From: Hellea sp.
GTDB taxonomy: Bacteria > Pseudomonadota > Alphaproteobacteria > Caulobacterales > Maricaulaceae
Reading direction: 5' to 3'
DNA length: 64,000 nucleotides
NCBI GenBank assembly: GCA_028224375.1
Contig: JAOIVW010000006.1
Location: 62,001-126,000, forward strand
The notes beneath the pieces were generated by a model. That model saw only the letters and a program-made list of their open reading frames with translations. It had not been told where the DNA came from and did no database searches. Positions 20,822-30,982 of the stretch are shown here, one piece after another. The number at the start of each line of letters is the position of its first letter. The first letter of the stretch is position 1. Both the position numbers and the translations under genes were made by a program.

Positions 20822-22828
20822 ATGTCATTAGACATGCCAACATATCGTGCAGACATAGATGTCGCAAATGACAATACAACGCGCAAGAAGCGAAATATCT
20901 TCTTGGTCGTGCTGGCTGTTCTATGCGTGCTGCTCGCTATGGGTTATTTTCTGACGCGAAACTACCTGATGGACGGCATGCCTAACCTGCCGGACAAAAC
21001 AACCATGTGGGAGATGAACCTTAAGCCCAACATGACCTTGCTGGATAAAGACGGGCGGGTTATCGGCCATCGCGGCCCTATGGTTGGCGAACCTCTTAAA
21101 CTTGCAGACATGCCTGATCACCTCTCAAGAGCGTTTCTCGCGATTGAAGATGAGCGGTTTTATGAACATGCAGGAATTGACCAGAAGGCGATTTTGCGGG
21201 CGGTCTTTGCAAACACGAAGGCCGGCAGCAAAACTCAAGGCGGGTCAACCCTGACTCAGCAACTTGTTAAAACGATGATTTTGACGCCGGAGAAAACCTA
21301 TCGCCGCAAATTCCAAGAGGCCCTCCTCGCCCATGATATGGAATCCATTCTATCCAAACCTGAAATCTTGGAGCTTTACTTAAACCGTATCAGCCTTGGA
21401 CCACAAATTTTTGGTGTTGAAGCGGCGGCGCAGCGCTATTTTGGCAAATCTGCCCGTGATGTAACCTTATCCGAAGCCGCCATGCTGGCCTCACTGCCAA
21501 AAGCGCCTAGCCGTTACAATCCTGTCTCTAATTATGAAGGGGCGTGGAATCGCGCTGAACTTGTCCTGCAGCGCATGGTCGTCAATGAGATGATTACATA
21601 TGATGAGATGCAAGCCGCCCTCGCCGCTAAGCCTGTTATTGCCGAAGATGCCGCCCCGCTAATTGATGCTGACGTCTTAGGGTACGCCTTTGACCTCATA
21701 TCAGAACAAGCTCACGGCTTAATCGGTAGCAATCATCAAGACTTGATTGTGACAACCACCATTGATGTGGATCTGCAAAATAAAGCTGCAGAGACGATAA
21801 GCACTATCGTTGATAAGAATAAAAAGTCCAAAAAGGTCAGCGAGGGCGCGCTTGTGTCCATCGACAACCAGACGGGCGCCATTCGCGCCATGGTCGGCGG
21901 ACGCGATTACGCCACATCTAAATTTAACCGCGCTTATCAGGCCAAACGTCAGCCCGGAAGCGCATTCAAAGCCTTCGTCTATGCGGCGGCCTTAGAGGAC
22001 GGCTTTACGCCGGGCACAATCCGCATCGACCAACCGACAGAGATTGGCGATTGGGCCCCTGAAAATTACACAAAACGCTATCGCGGCCCCATGAGCCTGA
22101 GAGAAGCCTTGAAACTCTCTATCAACACGATTGCGGCCCAGGTCACAGCGGAAATAGGCCCGACACGTGTGGCTAACCTTGCGACTCGATTCGGCATAAC
22201 AACCGAAATGCGCCCTGAATATTCCATTTCACTTGGCTCGTCTGAAACCACGCTTTTGGATATGACCTCAGCCTATATGGTCTTTGCCAATGAAGGCTTG
22301 TCCATCCAGCCCTATTTCGTAACAAGCATTACAGATACCACCAAGAAAACACTTTATACCCGCCGTAACGTTAGTCCTGTTCGCGCCTATCCTGTGCCTT
22401 ATGCGCGGCAGATGACATCCATTCTGCGCGACGTGATTGATAGCGGGACAGGCCATGGCGCGCAGCTCGGCTCGCGTCAAGCCGCCGGCAAGACAGGTAC
22501 AACACAAGATTATCGTGATGCGTGGTTTTTGGGCTTCACAGCCGATTACACAACAGGCGTGTGGATGGGTAATGATGATAATTCGCCCATGCGTAAAATT
22601 ACAGGTGGCCTGCTCCCTGTCGATGCGTGGAAGACTTATATGCTTGCAGCCCATAAGGGGCTTAAAAGAAAACCTATCAATGCGCCTGATCCGCTCATTG
22701 ATGATCCCGAAATTAAAGCTCAAATCGCCTTTTACGGAGAGCTGGAAACAGCTCTCGTCGCAGAGCGGGATATTGCCAGCGGCGCACAGCGCCCAAGCGG
22801 CGGCGCAGGCGGCACAGCGGGACGTTAA
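20822..22828 (+). CDS. Class A penicillin-binding protein (transglycosylase/transpeptidase)
   Basis: 668 aa, bifunctional peptidoglycan synthase anchored in the inner membrane by one helix (about residues 27-44, IFLVVLAVLCVLLAMGYFL). The GT51 glycosyltransferase domain shows the catalytic EDERFYEHAGID, GGSTLTQQLVK and RKFQEALLAHDME. The transpeptidase domain shows SxxK in RQPGSAFKAF, SxN in LSINT and KTG in AGKTGTTQDYRDAWF. Shorter than E. coli PBP1a (no long insert), closer to the compact PBP1A/PBP1C-like forms of Alphaproteobacteria. Ends in a Gly/Ala-rich tail. Confidence 0.93.
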   Translation: MSLDMPTYRADIDVANDNTTRKKRNIFLVVLAVLCVLLAMGYFLTRNYLMDGMPNLPDKTTMWEMNLKPNMTLLDKDGRVIGHRGPMVGEPLKLADMPDHLSRAFLAIEDERFYEHAGIDQKAILRAVFANTKAGSKTQGGSTLTQQLVKTMILTPEKTYRRKFQEALLAHDMESILSKPEILELYLNRISLGPQIFGVEAAAQRYFGKSARDVTLSEAAMLASLPKAPSRYNPVSNYEGAWNRAELVLQRMVVNEMITYDEMQAALAAKPVIAEDAAPLIDADVLGYAFDLISEQAHGLIGSNHQDLIVTTTIDVDLQNKAAETISTIVDKNKKSKKVSEGALVSIDNQTGAIRAMVGGRDYATSKFNRAYQAKRQPGSAFKAFVYAAALEDGFTPGTIRIDQPTEIGDWAPENYTKRYRGPMSLREALKLSINTIAAQVTAEIGPTRVANLATRFGITTEMRPEYSISLGSSETTLLDMTSAYMVFANEGLSIQPYFVTSITDTTKKTLYTRRNVSPVRAYPVPYARQMTSILRDVIDSGTGHGAQLGSRQAAGKTGTTQDYRDAWFLGFTADYTTGVWMGNDDNSPMRKITGGLLPVDAWKTYMLAAHKGLKRKPINAPDPLIDDPEIKAQIAFYGELETALVAERDIASGAQRPSGGAGGTAGR

Positions 22829-22927
22829 GCCCGCATCATTTGTAACAATTCACAACCTTGTCATGATTGTCACACTCCAACCCTTTTATTCGCGCGTATA
22901 AAGCTTTAGTTTAAGGTGATGATTAGA

Positions 22928-23272
22928 ATGAATCAGTTGACGATGAACGGCCCTGATAAAAAGGATGGTGAAAACACGCCTGAGCGCGGCGTTGCGACTA
23001 AAGTCCGTCCTAAGACCAAAAAGCCATCTATGTACCGCGTCATTCTGATGAATGATGACTATACGCCTCAAGAATTTGTTGTGATGATTCTGATGGGAAT
23101 ATTTAAAAAATCCCAAGAAGAAGCCTTCACAATCATGATGCATGTGCACCAAAAAGGCATCGGGACTTGCGGCGTGTACACATTTGAGGTGGCCGAGACA
23201 AAAGTTGCACAAGTAATGGACGCGGCGAAACGCGCGCAGCATCCACTGCAATGCACCCTTGAAAAGACGTAA
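22928..23272 (+). CDS. clpS: ATP-dependent Clp protease adaptor ClpS
   Basis: 114 aa. Delivers N-degron substrates to ClpA. The conserved core [20 protein letters not shown] and [22 protein letters not shown] includes the Asn-Asp and His residues of the N-degron pocket. A disordered N-terminus of about 30 residues precedes it, as usual. I choose ATG 22928 because AAGGTG at 22913-22918 sits at good distance; the track's GTG 22916 and ATG 22919 are too close to that site. clpA follows 37 nt downstream. Confidence 0.95.
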   Translation: MNQLTMNGPDKKDGENTPERGVATKVRPKTKKPSMYRVILMNDDYTPQEFVVMILMGIFKKSQEEAFTIMMHVHQKGIGTCGVYTFEVAETKVAQVMDAAKRAQHPLQCTLEKT

Positions 23273-23309
23273 TTGAGTCACAAGATATGACTCCTGAAAG
23301 GATTTTATA

Positions 23310-25637
23310 ATGGCTTCATTTTCCCCCGTCCTAGAAGAGACAATCCACCGCGCGCTGACATTGGCGACGGACCGTAAACATGAGCTTGCCACTTTGGAGC
23401 ATCTCTTGCTGGCCTTGCTTGATGATAAAGACGCGTCAGCGGTCATTACGGCCTGTGATGTCGATGTTGAGCCGCTTCGCACGGATGTTACGCGCTATCT
23501 GAACGAAGACCTTGCCTCACTTGCCGTACAAGACTTTGAAGAAGCCCGGCCAACAGCAGGTTTCCACCGCGTGATTCAGCGCGCCGTGATTCATGTACAA
23601 TCCTCAGGCCGCGAAGAAGTGACAGGCGCGAATGCCCTCGTCGCATTGTTTGCCGAGCGTGAAAGTCATGCCGTTTACTTCCTGCAAGAGCGCGACATGA
23701 CCCGCTATGATGCCGTCAATTACATCAGCCACGGCATCTCTAAAACTGGCGAGTCTAATGTCGCTAAGCCTATTCAAGGGGCTGAAGACACGCCGGGTGA
23801 AGACGCCAAGCAAAAAGACCCGCTCGAAGAATATACTGTCAATTTGAACCAGAAGGCCCGCGAAGGCGATATTGACCCGCTCATCGGGCGCGACGAAGAA
23901 GTCGAGCGCTGTATCATGGTGCTGTCTCGCCGCCGTAAGAATAACCCGCTCCTCGTGGGCGATCCCGGCGTTGGTAAAACAGCGATTGCCGAAGGCATTG
24001 CCCGCCGCATTGTCAATGATGATGTGCCTGATGTCCTCGCGGATGCGACGATTTTCTCTCTCGATATGGGCGCGCTGCTTGCGGGCACACGTTACCGCGG
24101 TGATTTCGAAGAACGCCTTAAGGCGGTCATGAATAAGCTTCAGGAAACGCCTGGCGCAATTTTGTTCATTGATGAAATCCACACCATCATTGGCGCGGGC
24201 GCGACAAGCGGCGGGGCAATGGATGCGTCTAATTTGCTTAAGCCTGCGCTTCAAAGCGGTAAGCTCCGCTGCATGGGCTCTACGACTTATAAAGAGTATC
24301 GTCAGCATTTTGAGAAAGATCGCGCCCTATCTCGCCGTTTCCTCAAAATCGATGTGTCTGAGCCGACGCCCGAAGATGCTGTAAAAATCCTTCAAGGCCT
24401 AAAATCCTATTTTGAAGAATTTCATAAGGTCAAATATACGGCCGCCGCTATTCAAGGCGCGGTAGATTTATCTGTGCGTCATATCACGGACCGCAAGCTG
24501 CCCGATAAAGCCATCGATATTATTGACGAAGCCGGTGCCCGCACCAAACTCGTCGAAGAGAAAAAGCGCAAAAAGAAAATCGATATTAAAGAGATTGAAT
24601 CTGTCGTGGCCAAAATCGCCCGCATCCCGCCAAAGTCTATTTCGCGTGATGACGAAAAAGCGCTCAAGTCTCTGCCTATGGATTTGAAACGCATGGTGTT
24701 TGGTCAAGACAAAGCCATTGAGCAAGTCACCGCAGCGGTCAAGCTCGCCCGCGCAGGTCTGCGCGAGCCAGATAAACCTATTGGGAGCTATCTCTTTGCC
24801 GGTCCGACAGGCGTGGGTAAAACCGAAGTCGCCAAACAGCTGGCTATGACGCAGGGCTTGGAATTGCTTCGCTTTGACATGTCTGAATATATGGAACGCC
24901 ATACGGTGTCTCGCCTCATCGGCGCGCCTCCCGGCTATGTCGGCTATGATCAAGGCGGTCTTTTAACGGACGCCGTGAACCAGAACCCGCATTCTGTCCT
25001 ATTGCTGGACGAAATCGAAAAAGCCCATCCGGATATTTACAATATCCTGCTGCAAGTGATGGATAATGGTTTCCTCACCGACGCCAATGGCCGCAAGGTT
25101 GATTTTCGCAATGTCATTTTGATTATGACGACCAATGCGGGCGCATCAGATGCGGCTAAGGCTGAAATCGGCTTTGGACGCGGCATGAAAGATGATGAGC
25201 AAGAGGCCGCCATTAAGCGCCGCTTCACGCCTGAATTCCGCAACCGCTTAGATGCTGTTGTCTCCTTCGCAGCCCTATCGCCTGATGATATTGCGAAAGT
25301 TGTCGATAAATTTGTTATACAGCTCGAAGCGCAACTTGCCGACCGCAAGATTGAGTTTGAACTGACGAAAGGTGCTAATGTTTGGCTCGCGACTAAAGGC
25401 TATGACAAGCGTTATGGCGCGCGTCCACTGGGCCGCACGATACAAGAATATATCAAGAAGCCGCTCGCAGATGAGATATTATTTGGCAAGCTTAAGCAAG
25501 GCGGCTTGGTAAAAGTCGGCGTGGACCGTAAGAAGGAAAATCTAACCTTCAAAATCGTCCCGCCCGCCAAGCTTAAAATCGAAGGGCGCAAAGGCGGCAA
25601 AGGGCTACCGGCCCCAAAGCCAACGGAAGACGCTTAG
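23310..25637 (+). CDS. clpA: ATP-dependent Clp protease ATP-binding subunit ClpA
   Basis: 775-aa AAA+ unfoldase that feeds substrates to ClpP. Two Clp N-terminal repeats (residues 1-145), then AAA-1 with Walker [14 protein letters not shown] and Walker [10 protein letters not shown], and AAA-2 with [13 protein letters not shown] and [16 protein letters not shown]. The arm region between domains is short (no ClpB-type coiled coil), which identifies ClpA. The IGFGRGM region near residue 615 corresponds to the ClpP-docking loop. The C-terminal [13 protein letters not shown] is typical. A strong terminator lies 13 nt after the stop. Confidence 0.96.
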   Translation: MASFSPVLEETIHRALTLATDRKHELATLEHLLLALLDDKDASAVITACDVDVEPLRTDVTRYLNEDLASLAVQDFEEARPTAGFHRVIQRAVIHVQSSGREEVTGANALVALFAERESHAVYFLQERDMTRYDAVNYISHGISKTGESNVAKPIQGAEDTPGEDAKQKDPLEEYTVNLNQKAREGDIDPLIGRDEEVERCIMVLSRRRKNNPLLVGDPGVGKTAIAEGIARRIVNDDVPDVLADATIFSLDMGALLAGTRYRGDFEERLKAVMNKLQETPGAILFIDEIHTIIGAGATSGGAMDASNLLKPALQSGKLRCMGSTTYKEYRQHFEKDRALSRRFLKIDVSEPTPEDAVKILQGLKSYFEEFHKVKYTAAAIQGAVDLSVRHITDRKLPDKAIDIIDEAGARTKLVEEKKRKKKIDIKEIESVVAKIARIPPKSISRDDEKALKSLPMDLKRMVFGQDKAIEQVTAAVKLARAGLREPDKPIGSYLFAGPTGVGKTEVAKQLAMTQGLELLRFDMSEYMERHTVSRLIGAPPGYVGYDQGGLLTDAVNQNPHSVLLLDEIEKAHPDIYNILLQVMDNGFLTDANGRKVDFRNVILIMTTNAGASDAAKAEIGFGRGMKDDEQEAAIKRRFTPEFRNRLDAVVSFAALSPDDIAKVVDKFVIQLEAQLADRKIEFELTKGANVWLATKGYDKRYGARPLGRTIQEYIKKPLADEILFGKLKQGGLVKVGVDRKKENLTFKIVPPAKLKIEGRKGGKGLPAPKPTEDA

Positions 25638-25650
25638 ATAAAATGTCAAA

Positions 25651-25677
25651 AAGCCCGACTTAGGTTGGGCTTTTTTT
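25651..25677 (+). terminator. Rho-independent terminator of clpS-clpA
   Basis: Inverted repeat AAGCCCGAC-TTAG-GTTGGGCTT (9-bp stem with one G-U pair, 4-nt loop) followed by a run of T. It ends 14 nt before the start of the next gene. Confidence 0.93.
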
Positions 25678-25691
25678 ATGGGGAGAATACT

Positions 25692-26429
25692 ATGACAGAA
25701 ACACCGCCAGAGGACCCGCAAAAGCCGACCTTGATGGACCGCGGCAAGAAAGCCATGGAAACAGCTGATCGTGCCTCGACGGTTGTTGATACCGCCAATA
25801 CGGCCTTTGGCGCGATAAAATGGATTGCGATTGCGGTTGTGACCGTGACCCTCGCGGGCGGCGCATTTGTCGCCTATAAAGCGGTCTCCGCCCCCGCTAA
25901 AGCTGTCGGGAATGCTGCTGGGGCTGTCACAGAATCTGTCAAAAGCGGTGCGGGTAAAATCAAAGATAGCAGCGCCAATGTCATGAACCGCTTGGACATT
26001 CCCAGCACTGATCAAACAGCCCTAAACGCGGCGTCCGAGGCCGCTTTCACAGCGCTGACGACAATGGCCGAGACTGAGCCTGAAGGCGTGAAGGACCGTA
26101 TTTACCGCCGCACCAATTTTGGCGGTCATGAAAACCGGGTTTGCAAACTCACTGTCAAAACAGGCACCGTCTCCATACCCGTGACGCTCGCAGCGGATAA
26201 TGATGATCACGCAACAGCCAAAGCCTTGGGGTCAAAAGATAATCGTCTCATTCGTATAGTCCTGACAGCAGGCGATGACGATATCGCTTTGCGCGCGGAG
26301 TGGGATGAGGACGCCAAAAACTGGGTTATGCGATGGAAAGGTACGACTATTAAAAAAGAAGTTGGTGATGCAGTTGCAGGACAACGTATTATGGATGTCC
26401 TGAAAGCGGCTGCAACGGGCTGCAAATAA
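25692..26429 (+). CDS. Hypothetical single-pass membrane protein
   Basis: 245 aa. N-terminal 35 residues are soluble, then a predicted membrane helix around residues 40-62 (WIAIAVVTVTLAGGAFVAY), an Ala/Lys-rich amphipathic stretch, and a C-terminal domain of about 140 residues with GVKDRIYRRTNFGGHENRV that I do not recognise. I start at ATG 25692, preceded by GGGGAGAA; the track's start 25665 lies inside the clpA terminator hairpin. Convergent with the SIMPL gene, whose stop is 5 nt away. Confidence 0.7.
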   Translation: MTETPPEDPQKPTLMDRGKKAMETADRASTVVDTANTAFGAIKWIAIAVVTVTLAGGAFVAYKAVSAPAKAVGNAAGAVTESVKSGAGKIKDSSANVMNRLDIPSTDQTALNAASEAAFTALTTMAETEPEGVKDRIYRRTNFGGHENRVCKLTVKTGTVSIPVTLAADNDDHATAKALGSKDNRLIRIVLTAGDDDIALRAEWDEDAKNWVMRWKGTTIKKEVGDAVAGQRIMDVLKAAATGCK

Positions 26430-26434
26430 AGGCC

Positions 26435-27181
26435 TTAGAGCATTTCATAAACGAGATTGACCGTCACGCTGATCGTGAGCTCACCCCCACTGACAGGCGT
26501 AGAAACACCGCCGCCTTCACCGCCACCACCGCCGGTAACTACAATTTCATCATAGCTTTGGTTGTTGGGAAAATAACCGTTATTATTGACATTTATGCTT
26601 TGCAAAGGGCCTAATGTGACACCTGCGCTTCGCGCTATAAGTTGTGCTCTAGCACGTGCTTTCCCAATTGCCTCTTCCAAGGCTTTAGCCTGAATAGCGT
26701 CAGGGTCACTTAAAGAAAATTTTACATTCTGAATATTATTTGAGCCTGCTTGCACAAGCGCATCGATAATGGGCGTCACTTTCGTCAAATCCTGCGTTGT
26801 AACAGTAACGAGGTTATTGGCCGTATAACCGACAATACGCGGCTTTTTTCGGCTCTCATAATCATATCTGGGCGACAAAGATAATTGCGAGGTTCTTATA
26901 TCGCTTGAGGGAATATTCGCGCGGGTCAAAGCGTCAAATACCGCCGTCATTTTCACCGCATTTTCAGAGGCTGTTTCAGAGGCATTCTTACCCTCAGTGA
27001 CGACACCCGCAGAAACGGTCGCCTTGTCAGGGGCCGCTTTAATCTGTGCACTGGCTGTAACGGGTAAAAGCCGTTTTGGCGCTACGGTTTCATGGCCAGT
27101 ATTGACGGTATGAGCTGTAGCCACTGAGCTTAGGAATAAGCTCGCCCCAACAATTAAAGTCGATAATCGTCTTTTCTTCAT
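26435..27181 (-). CDS. SIMPL domain (DUF541) periplasmic protein
   Basis: 248 aa. Signal peptide at residues 1-23 (LIVGASLFLSSVATAHT). The body has the SIMPL/DUF541 pattern: ASAQIKAAPDKATVSAGVVTEGKNASEA-like opening, TSQLSLSPRYDYES and IVGYTANNLVTVTTQDL, then KALEEAIGKARARAQLIARSAGV. Family members are oligomeric envelope proteins (BP26 of Brucella is the known example) of unclear function. A Gly-rich run (VTGGGGGEGGG) lies before the last strand. Confidence 0.88.
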   Translation of the reverse strand: MKKRRLSTLIVGASLFLSSVATAHTVNTGHETVAPKRLLPVTASAQIKAAPDKATVSAGVVTEGKNASETASENAVKMTAVFDALTRANIPSSDIRTSQLSLSPRYDYESRKKPRIVGYTANNLVTVTTQDLTKVTPIIDALVQAGSNNIQNVKFSLSDPDAIQAKALEEAIGKARARAQLIARSAGVTLGPLQSINVNNNGYFPNNQSYDEIVVTGGGGGEGGGVSTPVSGGELTISVTVNLVYEML

Positions 27182-27368
27182 AATAATTCTCCCTCAGATA
27201 TTATTTTGCATAGCACACCCACTACCTATTCGCCATTAAGCTTAACAGTAAATCACCACGGCCATTGCCTTTATGAATGTGTTTGTTGCATTGATGGTAT
27301 TATTCTCGCGGCGGCAAAGAATTGCAAATAATCGCCTTCTCCTCTAAGAAAGTGCAAGGAGAACCTCA

Positions 27369-28541
27369 ATGTTTCAAGATATTAGTAGATCGATTGAAGC
27401 CTGTGCCGCGCATTATGGGGCGGATGCTGAGGCGGTAAAAACCTATTTAATTGAAGGGCAAGCTAAAGCTTTGGCGCTCCCAAATCGCGGTCCGCTTAAA
27501 TTTGAAGCCAATGGTGACATCCACACTGATATCCTAAGCGCCTATTCCGAATATGGGTTTTATATTTTTGAAGGCGTTTTATCAGGCGATGAACTCGCAG
27601 ATATAAGAGCTGACCTGCAAGAGATGCGGGAGAATTTCCCGAGCTATATGGGCGCGGAAACAGATAAACATGGCCGCCCTGCACTCGGCGCTGATAATAA
27701 AGCCATGACTCTTCAATGGGCGAGACCTTTATCAGATCCGCTTGGAGGTACGCAAATTTCAAATGGTCGGCACCAAGTTAAACTCTTTGAACCTAAGGCG
27801 GCCAATGACGCGCCGCCCGCTGTCCCAGTCTATCTAAGCGGTTCGCTGCAATTTTCTCCCGCTTGCCTACGTGCTTACGCGCATCCTGGCCTGCTTAAGC
27901 TGGCAGAGACGATTAACGGTCCGGATTTCGTACCCTTCACAGAAGGTCTTTTCATCAAAGATGCGGGGCTCGGCGCAGCCGTTTCATGGCACCAGGATGG
28001 CGACACACATTGGGATAACCCTGACTTTGACGAAAACATTCACGGCTTTAATTTTATGGGACAAATCTATGGCAGCACCGCGGTAAATGGCGTCTGGGTG
28101 GTCCCGGGCAGTCATAAAATGACACGCGCTAATATCGTCAAAATGGTTGAAGACGCCGGAAGTGAGCGCCTGCCAGATGCGGTGCCCATCATCTGTAACC
28201 CTGGCGATGTCGTCATTAATAATCGCCAAATCGTGCATGGTTCATTTGCAAATACAGGCTTTGAGACCCGTATCACCGCCAATTTCGGGTTTCATAAGAG
28301 GTCTTCAGTTCTGAACGTGAAAGGCGCAGGTATTCATGCCGATGCGGTCACTATGGACGCTGATTATATTGATACGCGTTCACGTCTCATTGGCCTTGCT
28401 ATTGATGCCAGGCGGCAGCGCTTTCCTGATGAAACGCCATATAATTACGCCCCATTTGCTAAGCGCAAAGATGAATTTAAATGGAGCGAAACGGCGCAAG
28501 CTGAGCTTAAAGACTATAATCTGATGGATCTAAGCATCTAA
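27369..28541 (+). CDS. Phytanoyl-CoA dioxygenase (PhyH) family protein
   Basis: 390 aa. Predicted Fe(II)/2-oxoglutarate-dependent oxygenase: the iron motif HxD is WHQDGD near residue 216, the distal His is in NRQIVHGSFANTG (about 288) and the 2-oxoglutarate arginine in FETRITANFGFH. FEGVLSGDELADIRADL is the typical N-terminal strand-helix. The substrate cannot be told; bacterial members act on diverse small molecules. AAGGAGAAC upstream of ATG is a strong ribosome binding site. It stands alone, divergent from the SIMPL gene across 187 nt. Confidence 0.88.
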   Translation: MFQDISRSIEACAAHYGADAEAVKTYLIEGQAKALALPNRGPLKFEANGDIHTDILSAYSEYGFYIFEGVLSGDELADIRADLQEMRENFPSYMGAETDKHGRPALGADNKAMTLQWARPLSDPLGGTQISNGRHQVKLFEPKAANDAPPAVPVYLSGSLQFSPACLRAYAHPGLLKLAETINGPDFVPFTEGLFIKDAGLGAAVSWHQDGDTHWDNPDFDENIHGFNFMGQIYGSTAVNGVWVVPGSHKMTRANIVKMVEDAGSERLPDAVPIICNPGDVVINNRQIVHGSFANTGFETRITANFGFHKRSSVLNVKGAGIHADAVTMDADYIDTRSRLIGLAIDARRQRFPDETPYNYAPFAKRKDEFKWSETAQAELKDYNLMDLSI

Positions 28542-28618
28542 TCTATCCCAAAACTCATTCAGACGGTATTCACGCATGATTTCTTATGTTGAACACAGAT
28601 AATGTGAAGGAATCTTTT

Positions 28619-29074
28619 ATGATGCGCCCTATTTATGCTCTCTCCCTATCCGCAATCTATTGTGCCTCATTGGCCGCTTGTACAACCGTGCCAAAGGCCG
28701 ACACCTTGACGGCAGGCATTCCTGCAAATACGGCATCCAAGCCAGCTAATGGACAATTAAGAAGTGAGTCTGACCCTGTTTGTCAAAGGTTTTACACCAA
28801 TGCTAAAACTTATATAGCTCAAGCGAAAAAACCTAGTCCCGGCGGACAATTTATGAAAAGGGTTGCCATAGGTACTGTGGCCGGAGTTGCAGCGTCGAAC
28901 ATAGGTTCAACCGGAAGCCAGGTTGGGACGATAGCGGCACGACGCGCTACAAGCACGGCGGTCTCTCAAGGCAGCAATATCGCACTTGATGGGATAAAGA
29001 TAGATTCAGGCGCCAGCAAACAACTTGAAGCGACAGCGGCAGAACTGGCGTGCCCCGTTACCTTCACAATTTAA
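28619..29074 (+). CDS. Predicted lipoprotein, Gly-rich, unknown function
   Basis: 151 aa. Signal peptide with lipobox SLAAC (Cys about residue 21) and then TTVPKADTL. The middle carries a hydrophobic glycine/alanine-rich segment, RVAIGTVAGVAASNIGSTGSQ, reminiscent of glycine-zipper outer-membrane proteins, but I cannot assign a family. I start at ATG 28619 (GAAGGAAT upstream) rather than 28586, which adds residues before the signal peptide. Confidence 0.65.
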   Translation: MMRPIYALSLSAIYCASLAACTTVPKADTLTAGIPANTASKPANGQLRSESDPVCQRFYTNAKTYIAQAKKPSPGGQFMKRVAIGTVAGVAASNIGSTGSQVGTIAARRATSTAVSQGSNIALDGIKIDSGASKQLEATAAELACPVTFTI

Positions 29075-29079
29075 GCCCT

Positions 29080-30258
29080 TTAGCTTCTGTTTCGGCCATG
29101 CTTGTCATGGCTGGACACCCATTCATCCGAGATCACGGCTGAGGCGAGTGAAATCTCGCCCGCCAAAACTGAGCCAGCAATTATTTCAATGAGCTTTTCG
29201 ACTTTGCCTGTGCCAAAGCAATCCATAATTTCCAGTGCTTCGCGCTGTGTCGCAAGGCCCGTCCCTCCGCCATAGGTTGCCACAATAAGTGACGGCAAAG
29301 TGAGTGACCAATAGAGGTCATTATTTTCAAGTAGCTCGACATAGGTAATACCTGTAACCGCTTCGGCGACATTGGCTTCGTCTTGCCCTGTCGCGATAAA
29401 TATCGACGCCACGCCATTGGCAGGGTGTACGCAATTATTGCTTGAGCCTACAAGCAGCGCCCCTGTCGTGGAAACTTGCCGCGCGCGATACATGTCCCGC
29501 GTATCCGCCCGTGTCATTTGCTTGACCAGATCATGCGGCAAGACCGCTTCGGCGATGACCCGCGCGCCGCGAGAATGCAGGCTGTTAATCGCAGAGTGTT
29601 TCTTCTCGGTCTCAATAGAGCCTGAGAGCGTAAAGCGCATCTTATGCGGATAGACTTGCTCTATCCATTTACAGGCCGCTTGTGTGGCCTTGCCGCACAT
29701 ATTCTGCCCCGCCGCATCGCCCGTTGTGTAGTTAAAGCGCGTGTACCACATCTTGGCTACGCCATATTGTTCGATGTGCGAGAGCTTACCAACAGAGGTG
29801 GTCGACTCAGCGACCTCTTTGACTTTCTCGAAATTCGCCGTCAGCCAATCGCGAAAATCACGCGCGGCGCGGGCATCGTCAAAATGAAAGACGGGGGCGC
29901 GCTGCATATAACGCTCAACGATGGTCGTTTTCACCCCGCCCGCCGCCGTCAAAAGCCGCATACCGCGTGAATAGCTCGCAACCAATGTGCCCTCGGTCGT
30001 CGCCATAGGTACATAGAAATGTCCCTGTGCATGTTCGCCGTTCACTTTAAGCGGCCCCGCGAGCCCTAGAGGAATTTGCGTCACCCCAATGGGATTCTCA
30101 ACATTGCCAGAGAGTGTCGCCGGATCAATCGACATATGAGACGTATGGGTCATCGAAGCCCCCGTCTCGCGCTCAATGAAATCCTGCCGCTCTTTGATAA
30201 TCTCAGGCTGAAAATTACTTCCCGCAATACGCGGAATGGATTTGGGTGGGTTGGTCAT
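29080..30258 (-). CDS. Hydroxymethylglutaryl-CoA reductase homologue
   Basis: 392 aa. Class I-like features: ENPIGVTQIPLGLAGPL (substrate loop), ATTEGTLVASYSRG with the catalytic Glu, GDAAGQNM (catalytic Asp), EKKHSAIN (catalytic Lys region), GGGTGLATQREALEIM, and a C-terminal SHDKHGRNR with the catalytic His. HMG-CoA reductase makes mevalonate, but most Alphaproteobacteria use the MEP route and no other mevalonate gene is in view, so the true role may differ. Start at ATG 30258 (MTNPPKSIPR); the track's 30324 start adds a non-homologous leader. Alternative: an HMGR-like enzyme for another CoA thioester. Confidence 0.85.
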   Translation of the reverse strand: MTNPPKSIPRIAGSNFQPEIIKERQDFIERETGASMTHTSHMSIDPATLSGNVENPIGVTQIPLGLAGPLKVNGEHAQGHFYVPMATTEGTLVASYSRGMRLLTAAGGVKTTIVERYMQRAPVFHFDDARAARDFRDWLTANFEKVKEVAESTTSVGKLSHIEQYGVAKMWYTRFNYTTGDAAGQNMCGKATQAACKWIEQVYPHKMRFTLSGSIETEKKHSAINSLHSRGARVIAEAVLPHDLVKQMTRADTRDMYRARQVSTTGALLVGSSNNCVHPANGVASIFIATGQDEANVAEAVTGITYVELLENNDLYWSLTLPSLIVATYGGGTGLATQREALEIMDCFGTGKVEKLIEIIAGSVLAGEISLASAVISDEWVSSHDKHGRNRS

Positions 30259-30350
30259 AGTTTTGCTTAGACAGCTAAATAGTGTAGAGCAAGCTGTAAG
30301 AAAATAAGCCGATACAAACTCCATAAAGTAAAACCAAAAGATAAAATCGT

Positions 30351-30833
30351 ATGAGAACTACTTCGAATGAGCACGCTTTGTTGATTGATTTTCGCGATTT
30401 CATTGCAAAAAATTGGGAATTCATCACTGCCCTAGACGCGCAAGACGAAAGTGACGCATTATTAATTGACTGGTTGCAAGCCAATTGGGAAATCATTGTC
30501 GAACAACAATTAAAAAATCCGAAAATCATATTCGAATTTTATGGTGATGGAGCCGATAATGGGAGAAGCTCTCGGATCCAACAAAGTGAAGCCATTCCTA
30601 CCCATGAAGTTGTTTGCCTGCCTAAAAACGGAACTGGCATTTTTGACTACCTTAACAAGGTTGAGCATAACGTTGATACTAATGCGCTTGTTTTTGATAG
30701 ATTTGTAACTATGCGCTCCGATGGTTGGTACTATGAAGAACCACCTTTTGATAAGGGTCTTTGTTATGCTAATAACAAAGAGGTAATCGTCAACTTAGAC
30801 GAAATAAAATTTCAGCTTGCACCTCACTGTTAA
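30351..30833 (+). CDS. Hypothetical protein
   Basis: 160 aa, acidic, no signal peptide or membrane helix. AT-richer than its neighbours. ALLIDFRDFIAKNWEFI and LLIDWLQANWEIIVEQQ look like a pair of similar amphipathic helices. Stands between the HMGR gene (divergent) and rpsF with no operon partner. I do not recognise it; immunity-like or SUKH-type proteins have similar size and composition, but I cannot support that. Confidence 0.6.
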   Translation: MRTTSNEHALLIDFRDFIAKNWEFITALDAQDESDALLIDWLQANWEIIVEQQLKNPKIIFEFYGDGADNGRSSRIQQSEAIPTHEVVCLPKNGTGIFDYLNKVEHNVDTNALVFDRFVTMRSDGWYYEEPPFDKGLCYANNKEVIVNLDEIKFQLAPHC

Positions 30834-30862
30834 GTAGCAGCTAAATCGCCCACAAAAACCCC

Positions 30863-30890
30863 TTGCGCCCTGCCCTTTTCCCTTTATAAG
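30863..30890 (+). promoter_or_regulatory. rpsF: Candidate promoter of rpsF-rpsR-rplI
   Basis: TTGCGC and TATAAG are separated by 16 nt, about 130 nt upstream of rpsF. Good -10 and fair -35 match. The long leader that follows would leave room for autoregulation by ribosomal proteins. Confidence 0.45.
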
Positions 30891-30966
30891 CCGCCCATCA
30901 CGGATGCGGTCTGTGGGTTTCTTGTCGGCATGGGGTCGGCATCGCCTGACAGAGCCATCGTTTTGC

Positions 30967-30982
30967 CCCGGCCTTCACCGGG
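30967..30982 (+). promoter_or_regulatory. rpsF: Candidate S6:S18 autoregulatory hairpin in the rpsF leader
   Basis: Leader hairpin CCCGG-CCTTCA-CCGGG, with CACCG spanning loop and stem, lies 36 nt upstream of rpsF. The known S6:S18-binding leader motif of rpsF operons presents CACCG in a hairpin. Match made by eye only. Confidence 0.4.
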
